Below are positions 56,701 to 60,390 of a DNA stretch of 64,000 nucleotides, piece by piece. The translations under genes were made by a program, and so were the position numbers. The stretch is from Gordionus sp. m RMFG-2023. Taxonomy: Eukaryota; Nematomorpha; Gordioida; Chordodea; Parachordodidae. Position 1 is the stretch's first letter. Every line of letters begins with the position of its first letter. A model generated the notes under the pieces. It saw nothing but the letters and a program-made list of their open reading frames with translations. It did not search any database and was not told where the DNA came from. The stretch is from positions 33,767,561-33,831,560 of the forward strand of contig NC_088775.1 in assembly GCF_954871325.1 (NCBI RefSeq), written 5' to 3'.

Positions 56701-57733
56701 TCAGACATTTATAACGGTTTCGCGGTTCGTTACGGTTAATTTTTTCATTTATATTTCTGTTTTTTTTCAAGTCTGAAAAATAATCATAAAACAGCTATAT
56801 TTAAATAAGTTGTTTTTTTCAAAAGTAAAAATATTACGAAAGGTTTAAATAAATTAGATTTCGAAACACTCAAAAATGAAATTTATAAAAACTATTTCTG
56901 TTTTAAAAAGATAATTTTATTTAATAAACTCAATATAACAAAATGAGTGAGTTATACATTATATTATAAAAAAAATTGCTACAAAATATAGGGCTTTATA
57001 AATATATTTTTCGTTTACTTTTCCCCCAAAAATACCCAAGTATCAGAAAATAAAAATCTCATTAACAATTACAATTACCAAAGCAGCAATCTTGTCTCCG
57101 TCTAAGAGATTAAATTCGTGATCTAAAATATTTTTTTTAATATAAATTTTATTGTATCGTAAATTACTTGGTATGAATCAAAATTTATTTTTCCGGGGGA
57201 GGGGGTATACAATTCACTTCTCCCCTACCTCAAAAACCCCTTAGAAATGTCTTAAAAATATTTTAATTAAATTATATATGCAAAAAAGAACTTTTATCAA
57301 AGTAGTAAAACACTATTCTGTCCGCGTCGCCATCGAAAGAAGCATAGTGGACGTTTTGATCCTCAAAAAATGGGGATTCTTTCCTAAAATCATGAACTGA
57401 CGATAACCCTTATATATATTTTTAAATTAAATTGATTGGAATTATTTATGTATTTTATCTAAAATGATGTTCCCAACCAATACATTTATTTTGGATATAT
57501 CAAGTCACTAAAATGAAGTTACCATATTTAATAACTTTCTAATTTTACTTTTAATTTTAAATCCGAAAAAGGTGTTTTTAACAATTTTTAAATAAATTTA
57601 AAAAAATAATAATAACTAAACAAAATTAAATTAATTATATAAAGCAAATTAAACTCTCACATATTTACTAAATAAATATTTCAATAATACCCGTGGGAGG
57701 CTTCATATTCACTTTGACGTAATCAGCTCCGCA
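5642..57733 (-). CDS. PGM3: Phosphoacetylglucosamine mutase, split gene, C-terminal half
   Basis: Ten exons on the minus strand (57691-57733, 57292-57378, 57079-57122, 36650-36772, 36093-36194, 15774-15831, 15195-15317, 14093-14214, 7434-7485, 5642-5734) join in frame with GT-AG splice sites and follow the order of the PGM3/AGM1 family. The enzyme converts GlcNAc-6-phosphate to GlcNAc-1-phosphate in the cytosol, feeding UDP-GlcNAc, chitin and protein glycosylation. Visible motifs are CGADYVK, the metal loop [27 protein letters not shown], the sugar loop [28 protein letters not shown] and the end [18 protein letters not shown]. About 290 of the roughly 540 residues expected for the family are covered. 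An exon of about 20 codons between 36093 and 15831 is unresolved, and the N-terminal half with the active serine was not found. All phases agree and no exon contains a stop, so the gene looks functional despite about 50 kb of transposon-filled introns. Confidence 0.93.
5735..7433. other. PGM3 last intron
   Basis: 1.7 kb intron with no gene. Around 7018-7285 it carries a copy of a dispersed repeat also seen at 30330-31430. Elsewhere there are poly-A/T stretches and short C-rich runs (6345-6360) resembling decayed hAT ends. Confidence 0.5.
7018..7285. repeat. Dispersed repeat, family shared with 30330-31430
   Basis: Sequence around 'ttttccccataaatgttatt', 'tttgaattatag', 'gggaaatttttattag' and 'aaaatgatattta' recurs in the same order at 30350-30545 plus 31303-31390, and in reverse at 43225-43290 inside a hAT end. 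It is probably a non-autonomous hAT relative. No clear terminal duplications were read for this copy. Confidence 0.5.
7434..7485 (-). CDS. PGM3: PGM3 exon with phosphate-binding loop
   Basis: 52 nt. One base completes the arginine begun in the exon at 14093-14214, then [17 protein letters not shown]. The [10 protein letters not shown] loop binds the substrate phosphate in this family. Acceptor TTTTAG, donor GTATGT. The next exon begins in phase 0. Confidence 0.94.
8220..8605. mobile_element. hAT-type MITE inside the gypsy fossil
   Basis: Ends TAGTGATCTGC and GCAGATCTCTA are inverted repeats, flanked by a perfect 8-bp duplication ATTTAAAT (8212-8219 and 8606-8613), the hAT signature. Subterminal runs of CCCGGCC/GGGCC-type sequence are typical of this family. 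It has no coding capacity. Similar GC-rich scraps occur at 13850-13925, 15420-15540, 42770-42895 and 58400-58520. Confidence 0.85.
10749..12476 (+). mobile_element. hAT element, deletion derivative (copy 1)
   Basis: Begins CAGGCGCGTAACCA and ends TGGATACGCCACTG (imperfect inverted repeats). It is flanked by a perfect 8-bp duplication TTTATTGT (10741-10748 and 12477-12484). It interrupts the gypsy fossil between RNase H and integrase. Inside is the C-terminal part of a hAT transposase (11121-11926). The right end carries a run of 16 cytosines (12435-12450). A second copy lies at 43203-44931. Confidence 0.9.
11121..11926 (+). pseudogene. hAT transposase C-terminal remnant
   Basis: Two separated frames of one transposase. 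The second (11741-11926) reads [18 protein letters not shown], then [18 protein letters not shown], the hAT dimerisation (hAT_C) motif. The catalytic and BED parts are absent. Compared with the copy at 43864-44502, this one has stops and frameshifts between 11340 and 11740. It is not functional. Confidence 0.8.
14093..14214 (-). CDS. PGM3: PGM3 exon, TSPDE to RAFLR
   Basis: 122 nt. From acceptor TTAG it reads [13 protein letters not shown], then [18 protein letters not shown] and KGRAFL, and ends with AG of a split arginine codon at donor GTTAAT. It aligns with human VADRRVISTTDAE...LQEAINDLVKKY...RAFVR. Phase 0 in, phase 2 out, both matching neighbouring exons. Confidence 0.93.
14259..14932. 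mobile_element. TIR element of the ACCGATAT family, copy 1 (decayed)
   Basis: Starts AGGAATGCAACC and ends CGGTACACTTCT, decayed relatives of the AGGGxTGTACCGATAT ends of copies 2 and 4. Subterminal 'atcggccgatat' and 'atcggatc' blocks are shared. The flanks CTTCCAAATT and ATTCCAACTA agree at 7 of 10 positions, consistent with an old 10-bp target duplication. It ends only 45 bp from a PGM3 exon. Confidence 0.65.
15195..15317 (-). CDS. PGM3: PGM3 exon, SVGDALSD to LMKIK
   Basis: 123 nt, 41 codons, phase 0 at both ends. From acceptor ACCTAG it reads [18 protein letters not shown], then [18 protein letters not shown] and LMKIK, with donor GTTTGA. It aligns with human AAGDAISDMLVIEAILALK...WDALYTDLPNR. 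The longest open frame over this stretch is a different minus-strand frame and is spurious. Confidence 0.94.
15774..15831 (-). CDS. PGM3: PGM3 exon ending in NLTNQ
   Basis: 58 nt. After a CAAG acceptor one base completes a codon, then [19 protein letters not shown] and donor GTATTT. It aligns with human KRKAAKMLENIIDLFNQ directly before (A/S)xGDA. The 3' end is secure because it joins the next exon in phase 0. The exact acceptor is less certain. Confidence 0.82.
16508..18567 (-). mobile_element. hAT element with perfect ends and target duplication
   Basis: Inverted termini CAGGGTTGGGC and GCCCAACCCTG, flanked by a perfect 8-bp duplication TGCATAAT (16500-16507, 18568-18575). Subterminal clusters of 'agatacaagatac' and 'gtatctgtatc' repeats lie at both ends. 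The transposase (16886-18268) is on the minus strand. Intact termini suggest it is among the younger insertions here, but its coding part is incomplete. Confidence 0.93.
16886..18268 (-). pseudogene. hAT transposase, incomplete
   Basis: Three minus-strand segments. 17924-18268 contains [18 protein letters not shown], the second-aspartate region of hAT enzymes. 17322-17819 contains [14 protein letters not shown] and [13 protein letters not shown], the CxxH and TRWNS motifs. 16886-17272 ends with [14 protein letters not shown], the dimerisation motif. The gap 17820-17924 may be an intron, as a GTATTA donor and an AAG acceptor fit. The N-terminal BED finger and first catalytic region are missing, and a frame change separates the last two segments. 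Confidence 0.85.
18660..19215 (-). pseudogene. hAT-like (KIAA1586/ZBED-type) transposase scrap
   Basis: Minus-strand reading gives [14 protein letters not shown], then [20 protein letters not shown] and [14 protein letters not shown], with [17 protein letters not shown] further upstream. These are the segments seen in KIAA1586-like domesticated hAT proteins ([16 protein letters not shown]). Several stops and frame changes break it. No termini were identified. Confidence 0.7.
19231..21133. other. Unassigned intron sequence
   Basis: No recognisable gene. 19740-20250 is less AT-rich than its surroundings and contains a 24-bp exact duplication (aatcctaaggcatgtagatt plus four bases) at about 19863-19910. 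It may be an unknown repeat. The open frames here show no domain. Confidence 0.4.
21134..21858. mobile_element. TIR element of the ACCGATAT family, copy 2
   Basis: 725 bp, from AGGGTTGTACCGATAT to TATAGGTACACCCCT. Flanked by AATTTTTATT and AATTTTTATA, a 10-bp duplication matching at 9 positions. Its internal sequence is closely similar to copy 4 (36897-37680) throughout. No transposase was recognised, so it is probably non-autonomous. Confidence 0.85.
22625..24062 (-). mobile_element. hAT element nested in the outer hAT
   Basis: Inverted ends TAGTGCTGTAAAC and GTTTACAACACTA with a perfect 8-bp duplication CAAAAAGT (22617-22624, 24063-24070). Subterminal GAACGCGTTC-type repeats occur at both ends. 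The minus-strand remnant at about 22930-23206 includes [19 protein letters not shown], a hAT dimerisation motif, and a separate frame with [14 protein letters not shown]. It is internally deleted and non-functional. Confidence 0.9.
24183..24420 (-). pseudogene. hAT transposase C-terminal fragment
   Basis: Minus-strand frame with [36 protein letters not shown] and [12 protein letters not shown], a well preserved hAT_C dimerisation domain. Upstream of about 24420 the same frame runs into sequence that is an inverted copy of gypsy sequence at 25143-25205, so the open frame is a chimera of two elements. Confidence 0.85.
24495..25265 (+). mobile_element. Ty3/gypsy fragment (RNase H to start of integrase)
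   Basis: A partial LTR-retroelement fossil. It covers the end of reverse transcriptase, the RNase H domain (24601-25005) and the beginning of the integrase zinc-binding region (to about 25265). No LTRs, gag or most of pol are present, so it is truncated at both ends and broken. It is the longest retroelement frame in the window but is not a whole gene. The right side passes into a different, AATTATTCG-rich repeat. Confidence 0.85.
25300..26727 (+). mobile_element. hAT remnant with GTATCTG-type subterminal repeats
   Basis: Clusters of 'gtatctgtatc' and 'tatctagata' at 25365-25450 and 26590-26710 bracket a plus-strand transposase end (26132-26461) containing [19 protein letters not shown]. The right terminus 'ttaacaactctg' resembles other hAT ends. 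The left boundary is unclear. The enzyme is reduced to its C-terminus plus scraps such as [14 protein letters not shown] around 25815-25860. Confidence 0.65.
26990..27135 (+). pseudogene. BED zinc-finger remnant of a transposase
   Basis: The frame with [19 protein letters not shown] and [15 protein letters not shown] has the spacing of a BED finger (W...C..x...H), with the second cysteine position replaced. It is followed directly by the left terminus of the MULE at about 27147, which interrupts whatever hAT this finger belonged to. Confidence 0.6.
27147..28185 (+). mobile_element. MULE-like element with transposase scrap
   Basis: Inverted ends with CCCCAGGAAA, GGATTTTTTTTTCATATTTA and TAGAATTT in the same order at 27155-27205 and, reversed, at 28105-28180. 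The interior (about 27203-27530) reads [20 protein letters not shown], then [20 protein letters not shown], the C-terminal MULE pattern TNN...H(P)S(I/L)W. One stop interrupts it at about 27355. A 213-bp MITE sits just inside the right end. Confidence 0.65.
27873..28085. mobile_element. 213-bp MITE, AGTGTTG family, best copy
   Basis: Almost the whole element is one imperfect inverted repeat: AGTGTTGATAAACAACTCG at the left and CGAGTCGTTTAACAACACT at the right, each followed inward by GTTTTGAGCCGAT and GGCTAACTCAATATTT. Perfect 10-bp duplication ATTATTAGGT (27863-27872, 28086-28095). Other copies are at 30836-31053, 31634-33582 (interrupted), 44609-44769 (truncated) and 63451-63661. Confidence 0.92.
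28587..30046. other. Duplicated intron sequence with hAT scrap
   Basis: 28905-29125 is a paralogue of 22200-22360 joined to 28587-28615, so it shows the outer hAT's target before insertion. Plus-strand 29150-29220 reads [20 protein letters not shown], the DPRYK region of hAT transposases. On the minus strand at about 29300-29330, 'gtagctcagttgtac' resembles a tRNA A box. It may be a tRNA fragment or SINE head, but no full cloverleaf was found. Confidence 0.5.
30554..31287. mobile_element. TIR element of the ACCGATAT family, copy 3
   Basis: From AGGTATGTGCCGAC to GATCGGCACAACCCT, with 'atcggatcggt' blocks at both ends. It carries a 218-bp AGTGTTG-family MITE (30836-31053), so it predates that MITE. 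A 10-bp duplication is not clear for this copy. It is the more diverged GTGCCGA subtype. Confidence 0.7.
30836..31053. mobile_element. AGTGTTG-family MITE, second copy
   Basis: AGTATTGCTAAACGGCTCG to ATAAACAACACT, with the inner GGCTAACTCA-type blocks decayed. The flanks ACATTCAGTT and ACATTCAAAC share their first 7 bases, consistent with a decayed 10-bp duplication. Confidence 0.75.
31634..33582. mobile_element. AGTGTTG-family MITE split by a hAT
   Basis: Left part 31634-31727 (AATATTCTTAAACGACTCG) and right part 33468-33582 (ending CGGTTTAACAACACT) are the two halves of one MITE, separated by the hAT 31728-33467. The outer target duplication is no longer readable. Confidence 0.7.
31728..33467 (-). 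mobile_element. hAT element inside the MITE
   Basis: Ends AGAGTTGTTAAAC and CTTTAACAACTC with 'tagcgcgctattagctac' repeated near both. Flanks TAGACAGC and TAGACAGG (8 bp, one mismatch). Minus-strand remnants are [18 protein letters not shown] at about 31985-32050 (dimerisation motif) and, at 32731-32994, [18 protein letters not shown], then [16 protein letters not shown], the conserved N-terminal hAT segment. A BED-like stretch lies around 32975-33196. The middle is deleted or out of frame. Confidence 0.87.
33935..34060 (+). pseudogene. hAT dimerisation-domain scrap
   Basis: The plus-strand frame reads [19 protein letters not shown], then [11 protein letters not shown], matching the PSxSVxxERxFSxAGxI core of hAT_C. 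It probably belongs to the outer element 30047-35905. It is a short piece, ending at a stop. Confidence 0.65.
34884..35275 (+). pseudogene. Merlin (IS1016/ISXO2-like) transposase remnant
   Basis: Plus-strand pieces in order: [66 protein letters not shown], then [19 protein letters not shown] and [10 protein letters not shown]. This is the ISXO2-like DDE order of Merlin transposons: IDES with the first Asp, TDKWKGY with the second, H(T/S)QSIE with the Glu. One frameshift and two stops break it. The segment 35105-35160 could be an intron (GTAAAT...). No termini were found. Confidence 0.8.
35906..36092. repeat. Second unit of a tandem duplication split by the hAT
   Basis: 35906-36005 is similar to 29937-30046 ('acataagctcgt', 'tttatatgagg', 'aaaattctctcctcgtat'). 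The hAT 30047-35905 therefore inserted at the junction of a pre-existing tandem dimer of about 110 bp. It lies directly 3' of the PGM3 exon at 36093. Confidence 0.65.
36093..36194 (-). CDS. PGM3: PGM3 exon with sugar-binding loop
   Basis: 102 nt, 34 codons, phase 0 at both ends. It reads [18 protein letters not shown], then [16 protein letters not shown]. The loop EANGHG contacts the sugar in phosphohexomutases of this group. Acceptor CCTTAG, donor GTAACG. Human: [31 protein letters not shown]. Confidence 0.95.
36650..36772 (-). CDS. PGM3: PGM3 exon with [12 protein letters not shown]
   Basis: 123 nt, 41 codons, phase 0 at both ends. It reads [18 protein letters not shown], then [18 protein letters not shown] and IRDNL. 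Acceptor TTTTCAG, donor GTATAA. It matches human [20 protein letters not shown]. The plus-strand open frame over the same bases is its antisense shadow. Confidence 0.95.
36897..37680. mobile_element. TIR element of the ACCGATAT family, copy 4
   Basis: 784 bp, AGGGATGTACCGATAT to ATATCGGTACACCCT. Perfect 10-bp duplication AATCCTAACT (36887-36896, 37681-37690). Near-identical in layout to copy 2. It inserted 125 bp from a PGM3 exon. Confidence 0.92.
37829..38166. repeat. 165-bp tandem duplication
   Basis: Two adjacent similar units, each with 'gagttagaagtg', 'ttcccaatatatataaaaa', 'tttttgccaaagttattgtc' and 'ttttcctgtatttgatttt' in order. It lies just upstream of the gypsy fossil. No LTR-like role could be shown, since no third copy was seen at the other side. 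Confidence 0.75.
38200..42350 (+). mobile_element. Ty3/gypsy-type retroelement fossil (second)
   Basis: Ordered remains of gag with two zinc knuckles (about 39195-39240 and 39357-39412), reverse transcriptase (about 40150-40400, with the YMDD region near 40370), RNase H (about 40560-41160) and integrase (about 41340-42100). The order is that of Ty3/gypsy. LTRs and target duplication were not recognised and the boundaries are approximate. It is broken throughout, with very many breaks, and looks old. It is a different family from the 7706-13655 element. Confidence 0.8.
42391..42562 (+). pseudogene. Possible piggyBac-like C-terminal scrap
   Basis: Plus-strand pieces read [16 protein letters not shown], then [12 protein letters not shown] and, in another frame, [18 protein letters not shown]. 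The pattern VR.D...H.PE followed by RC..C is that of the cysteine-rich tail of piggyBac-like transposases. It is very short and has two breaks, so the assignment is tentative. Confidence 0.42.
42770..42895. repeat. GC-rich scrap of the CCCGGCC MITE family
   Basis: Contains 'cggcccgggta', 'aaggcccggcctgggt' and 'cggcccggccctgcaggtct', similar to the subterminal blocks of the MITE at 8220-8605, including a 'tgcaggtctct' end. No complete copy or target duplication was seen. Confidence 0.5.
43864..44502 (+). pseudogene. hAT transposase C-terminal half, longest frame
   Basis: About 212 codons, with [72 protein letters not shown] and [15 protein letters not shown]. This is the hAT C-terminal region ending in the dimerisation motif. 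A small deletion after ERTF shifts the frame compared with copy 1. The N-terminal half is missing in both copies at a similar point, so both come from an already deleted source. Confidence 0.85.
44609..44769. mobile_element. AGTGTTG-family MITE, truncated copy
   Basis: Starts AGTGTTGTTAAACGCC and carries the family's GGCTAACTCA and 'agaaaaatatta' blocks, then stops at 'atatttttctgg' where hAT sequence resumes. Its right end is lost together with about 130 bp of hAT sequence present in copy 1. Confidence 0.78.
44931..45233. other. Unassigned sequence with a B-box-like motif
   Basis: 'gggttcgaatcgc' at about 44950 resembles the GGTTCGAATCC B box of tRNA genes or SINEs, but no matching T-stem or A box was found. 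'cttaatccaacttggt' is repeated at 44981 and 45012. The minus-strand frame 44848-45159 has no recognised domain. Confidence 0.35.
45234..45398 (-). mobile_element. Helitron-like 3' end, minus strand
   Basis: The reverse complement ends CTTGTCATTCTTGTGAGACA, then TTAGCTAG|T. It is the partner of the better preserved end at 53341-53369: same hairpin region, CTAG terminus, inserted between bases reading as A and T. The body runs rightwards and is interrupted by the pogo element at 45399. Confidence 0.65.
46315..47245. repeat. Tandem array in left foldback arm
   Basis: Eight units of 110-121 bp, starting near 46327, 46448, 46566, 46685, 46794, 46913, 47023 and 47141 at the TGACAATTGTCA core. Each continues 'taatcgttatttt', a T-rich/AAAATATG part, 'taaaataagtattaataaca' and 'tagtgaagatgtacca'. 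Small deletions separate the units. Confidence 0.92.
47530..48715. repeat. Tandem array in right foldback arm
   Basis: The same unit in reverse orientation, about ten to eleven copies, with cores near 47570, 47690, 47800, 47910, 48028, 48148, 48262, 48380, 48500 and 48706 and one core-less unit near 48605. A two-unit block around 47770-48030 is repeated almost exactly at 48110-48300, showing a recent internal duplication. Confidence 0.9.
49481..49716. repeat. 25-bp perfect tandem array
   Basis: About 9.4 copies of a 25-bp unit starting ttaatataattattatataa and ending attca, nearly without differences, so expanded recently. It lies inside the pogo element just beyond the foldback insertion. 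Confidence 0.97.
49878..50340. repeat. 140-bp tandem array, three to four units
   Basis: Units begin 'tttagtatataaattttag' and carry 'ctgataataagatcaatta', 'attataattgacaata' and 'ttattgaatatgaa'. Units 1 and 2 are very similar, unit 3 has diverged, and unit 4 is partial and ends just before the transposase. Confidence 0.88.
50384..51950 (+). pseudogene. Pogo-like transposase with C-terminal PHD-like finger
   Basis: 50451-50584 carries [20 protein letters not shown] and ends [15 protein letters not shown] (Psq-type N-terminal HTH). Then [16 protein letters not shown] and [16 protein letters not shown] (CENP-B-type DNA binding), [12 protein letters not shown] (first Asp), [14 protein letters not shown] (second Asp) and [15 protein letters not shown], where the expected third acidic residue of LQPLD is lost. 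Then [16 protein letters not shown] and a linker rich in P and S. At about 51810-51950, CIICKQN and [20 protein letters not shown] resemble a PHD finger. At least three frame breaks are present. It acted as the element's own transposase and is now dead. Confidence 0.88.
52276..53333. other. Sequence right of the pogo element, partly Helitron-like
   Basis: Continues the minus-strand Helitron-like body interrupted at 45398, then runs into the body of the plus-strand one. No gene was recognised. 'gtgccccctgctggatcc' near 52605 is an isolated GC-richer patch. The plus-strand frame 53091-53297 has no known domain. Confidence 0.4.
53334..53370 (+). mobile_element. Helitron-like 3' terminus
   Basis: The hairpin CCCGTCATTCTTGACGGG (53341-53358, perfect 6-bp stem) is followed by TTATCAGCTAG and then T: a stem-loop about 10 nt before a CTAG end, with no target duplication. 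This is the layout of Helitron 3' ends. The 5' end and any Rep/helicase were not found, so it is non-autonomous or truncated. Confidence 0.7.
53371..53389. repeat. (TA)n microsatellite
   Basis: About nine TA repeats immediately after the Helitron-like end. It could have been the insertion target or have grown from it. Confidence 0.9.
53656..56759 (-). mobile_element. hAT element with GGTTACGGTTC subterminal repeats
   Basis: Left end CAGGGACCCGAACC with 'ggttcagtttggttacggtt' motifs to about 53800. The right end region 56625-56740 has the same motifs reversed. The extreme right end (about 56759) is decayed and the flanking duplication is T-rich and ambiguous. It contains a nearly full-length but broken transposase on the minus strand. 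Confidence 0.8.
53928..55740 (-). pseudogene. hAT transposase, most complete in the window
   Basis: In order on the minus strand: [13 protein letters not shown] at about 55720, the end of a BED finger; [15 protein letters not shown] and [29 protein letters not shown] and [36 protein letters not shown] (second Asp); [19 protein letters not shown] (RCxxH); [35 protein letters not shown]; and finally [20 protein letters not shown] (dimerisation). The order matches active hAT enzymes of about 600 residues. Frame changes near 55400 and 54910 and stops or introns near 54650 and 54390 prevent function. Confidence 0.9.
56760..57078. other. Intron sequence, nothing recognised
   Basis: AT-rich remainder of the 20.3-kb PGM3 intron between the hAT 53656-56759 and the exon at 57079. 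No repeat or coding motif was seen. Confidence 0.5.
57079..57122 (-). CDS. PGM3: PGM3 exon, [14 protein letters not shown]
   Basis: 44 nt. AT completes an asparagine codon split from the previous exon, then [14 protein letters not shown] and donor GTAATT. Human: GHFHLIDGDKIATL. Acceptor ATTTTAG. Phase 0 out, matching the exon 20.3 kb away at 36772. Confidence 0.94.
57292..57378 (-). CDS. PGM3: PGM3 exon with metal-binding loop
   Basis: 87 nt. AA completes a glutamate codon, then [20 protein letters not shown] and IVFYYFDK plus one base of a split asparagine codon, with donor GTTCTT. DGDADR binds the catalytic Mg2+ in all phosphohexomutases. The AG at 57379-57380 keeps the frame with the upstream exon. 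The better-looking TTTTAG at 57384-57385 would add 5 nt and break it. Confidence 0.92.
57691..57733 (-). CDS. PGM3: PGM3 exon, CGADYVK
   Basis: 43 nt: [14 protein letters not shown] plus one base, with donor GTATTA. Human: CGADFVKSHQKPPQ. The acceptor GAAAAG follows a 12-T tract. Most upstream PGM3 exon recognised; the exon before it should end in phase 0 and encode the VDCANG(I/V)GA region. Confidence 0.9.
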
Positions 57734-58002
57734 CTTTTCACATTAAAAAAAAAAAATTAATAAATTAGTGTTATTCAAGATATTCGATTATAATTTCCTT
57801 CCACCGTTAAAAGGCTTAGTCTTATTTGTGAATGTAAAGGTTTTAATTAAAGGATAAGGAATAAGTCCAAATACCTGAATTATCTTTTTTTTCCTAACGA
57901 AAAAGGAAATATTTGTAGAGGTGTAATGTAGTATTAATTCATGCCAATAATAAGTGATAAATTTTATTACGTCAAAAACATATTAAAAACAAAAATGGGG
58001 TT

Positions 58003-58250
58003 AACAAATCAATAGTAATGAGAAGTAATAGACTAAGATGGTTTAGGCATGTGGAACGTAAAACAAAAGATGATTGGGTAAAGAGATGCACCATGATGGA
58101 AGTAGGAGGATCAAGATCTCGAGGAAGGTCTAAGATAACGTGGATAAAAGTGATAGCGGTAAATATAAGAAAAATGAATTTTACAAATATTGATGCTCAG
58201 GACTGTCAAAAATCGAAGGAAAATCAGAGGGGAAACTGGCTAACCTGAAG
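58003..58250 (+). pseudogene. LINE ORF2 C-terminal tail
   Basis: The frame reads RSNRLRWFRHVERKTKDDWV, then KRCTMMEVGGSRSRGRSKIT and WIKVIAVNIRKMN. This is the short conserved tail found after the reverse transcriptase of many non-LTR retrotransposons (RLRWFGHVxRM...GxRxRGRPKxxW). No reverse transcriptase precedes it, so it is a 5'-truncated insertion. Confidence 0.82.
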
Positions 58251-58259
58251 AAGAATTTG

Positions 58260-60240
58260 ATATCAGTAAATAGGCTAGAAGTCATGGAATCAAAAAATAA
58301 AAAAAGTAATATTTTCTAAAATAATTATTTTAGGATTTAGCTAAGCAATTGAATGATTTTATTATATATTATGACTTTATTAAAAAGCGTTTAATATATT
58401 TTAGATTAAAATTCGAGCCGAGCTCGAAATTAGGAACTGGCCTAAAAAAATAAATAAAAATTTGAGAGCCGGGCTTGAAAATAAAATATATAAAAAAAAT
58501 CAGGGCTGGCTTTAGGCCAAAATCATGAGTGTATAATAGAGGCTAATTTTTTTTAAACTAAAATGTCGATAATCACCAAAACATTACATAAAGAAATGAA
58601 ATATTACATCCAAAAGAGTATTTATAATTGATAAAAAAATCATAGGTTTATACAGTAATCTTGCATGTTTTTTATTGAGTGAAATACATTTTATATTTAA
58701 ATAGTTTCTTCAAATGTGAATAGATATCGAACTTTATAAATGTAATTTTATTTGTGTTGGCGAAAAAAATATTTTAGTGATAATTTTCACTAATCTATTA
58801 GTTAGCGTGATCTGAACGACACAACATAACATATTAAAAATATGTGACCTATAAATATTTTGCTATCATAAAAAAAAAATACCCCCTCCCCCCCAAACGA
58901 GTTTTTATAAATGTAAATCTACGGTATTTTAATAAATGAAAATATATCCTCACAATATAACGAATTTTTTATTCAAATTAAAAGCAGACATTCCGCGGAA
59001 AATTGCCTTCGGAATATTTTGACCGCAAACAAGACAATTTGTTTAGTCACAACTATAGCATTAGAATTTTCCTTTGCTTCTTTTTTAATTAAGATTTAAA
59101 ATTGCGTAGTTATTTTTTCGTTGTTGCTTTTTTATTTATTTTTTAACAATTGATTTTCAAAACTTAGACCAGATAAACAAGAGCGTTCGCTGTGCTGAAC
59201 ACAAGTTTAATGGGGTAAGATGGGAGGGTTGTATTATATTTAATATATAAAATTGATAAATAGAGGAATTAATAAAAAATATTTAATGAATGATCTTAAT
59301 TTTCAAAAGAAACTTATTAGATCATCTTCACTAGAATCTTCAATCAGATGCTCATCAAAATTTTTTATTTTCTTTATCAGAATTTAATCTAAATTCTATT
59401 TTTACCATCATATGTTTTTTTGAATTTGAGCTGCTGGACATTGAGGTCAAAATACACTTAAAAGTGTAGACTTATAATCTTTAATTTTCTTTATTTGTGT
59501 TTAATGTTTAATACTGAGGCCAAGGCAGACTTAAATTATCTTCATCTGATAAGTATTATTGACATATATTATTTATAAAATAAATTATAATATTGGAGAA
59601 TATAAATTAACACACCTGAATTCCCCGGATGTCATCAATATTCGTAAAAAACAAAGAGAAAAATAAATTAATTTTGATCTTTTATATAAACTAAATAAAA
59701 TATATATTAAATAAGGATTTACAAATCATTTTAGAAACTATCATACAATAATAGAAAATAAACAATGAAAACATAAGTTAAAAAATTATCATAATTAGTG
59801 GAACAAACTCCAGAATATACCTTAAGTTTTACCCAAATATGGTGTTTTTTAACTCACAAAAAGTCTTCCGGTTTATAAATTTATTTTATAAAAAAATGCG
59901 GTCATAAAAATAAATTTTAAAGAAAAAAAGATTATTTTAATTTTTTTTAATAAATTGAAAATGTGTTCATTAATTTATTTTTGCAAGCAAAATACTTTTA
60001 TCTGGATGGGGATTAATTTAAATGTCAACATGTTTCATAAAATTATCATAATGATATAAAAAATTTTAAAAACTGAATAATTAATTTTGAACTTGTATAA
60101 TAAAATAAAAATCAGGTAAATACAAAGATAACGATAAGAGATTTAATATGGAATTCAAATATAAATAATATATTTATAACCAATTTCAATGAGTTTCCCT
60201 TCTTTTTTAAATATAATAGAAAATAAATAATTTTGAAATA
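58260..60240. other. Gene-free sequence upstream of the PGM3 exons
   Basis: 58400-58520 has 'cgagccgagctcgaaatt' and 'gagccgggcttgaaa', scraps of the CCCGGCC MITE type. A C-rich run at 58882-58899 resembles hAT ends. Otherwise it is AT-rich. No PGM3 upstream exon could be recognised here, although one is expected at or beyond this region. Confidence 0.45.
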
Positions 60241-60390
60241 TTTGGAGCTAAGTACGTGGCAGCTCAACCATCGGGGAGAGGGAGGGATCGACGGTGTTCG
60301 AAGGTCCGGGATTGTAGGAGAGTGGGACTAGGTTTAGTGGGCATTTTAGTAATTGTACCCAACTACCGTCGCGGGTGGCACAGAATGAAG
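60241..60390. other. Unexplained GC-richer block
   Basis: About 150 bp of clearly higher GC ('catcggggagagggagggat', 'ggtccgggattgtaggagag', 'ccgtcgcgggtggcacagaa') in otherwise very AT-rich DNA. Open frames exist on both strands, but none shows a known motif. It could be the end of an unrecognised mobile element or a structured RNA. It matches no other block in the window. Confidence 0.35.

Noticed and set aside
57790-57850. Minus-strand KPFNGGRKL as the exon before CGADYVK
   Set aside because: Slight resemblance to LFNDGSKGKL, but no donor follows and the frame stops immediately.
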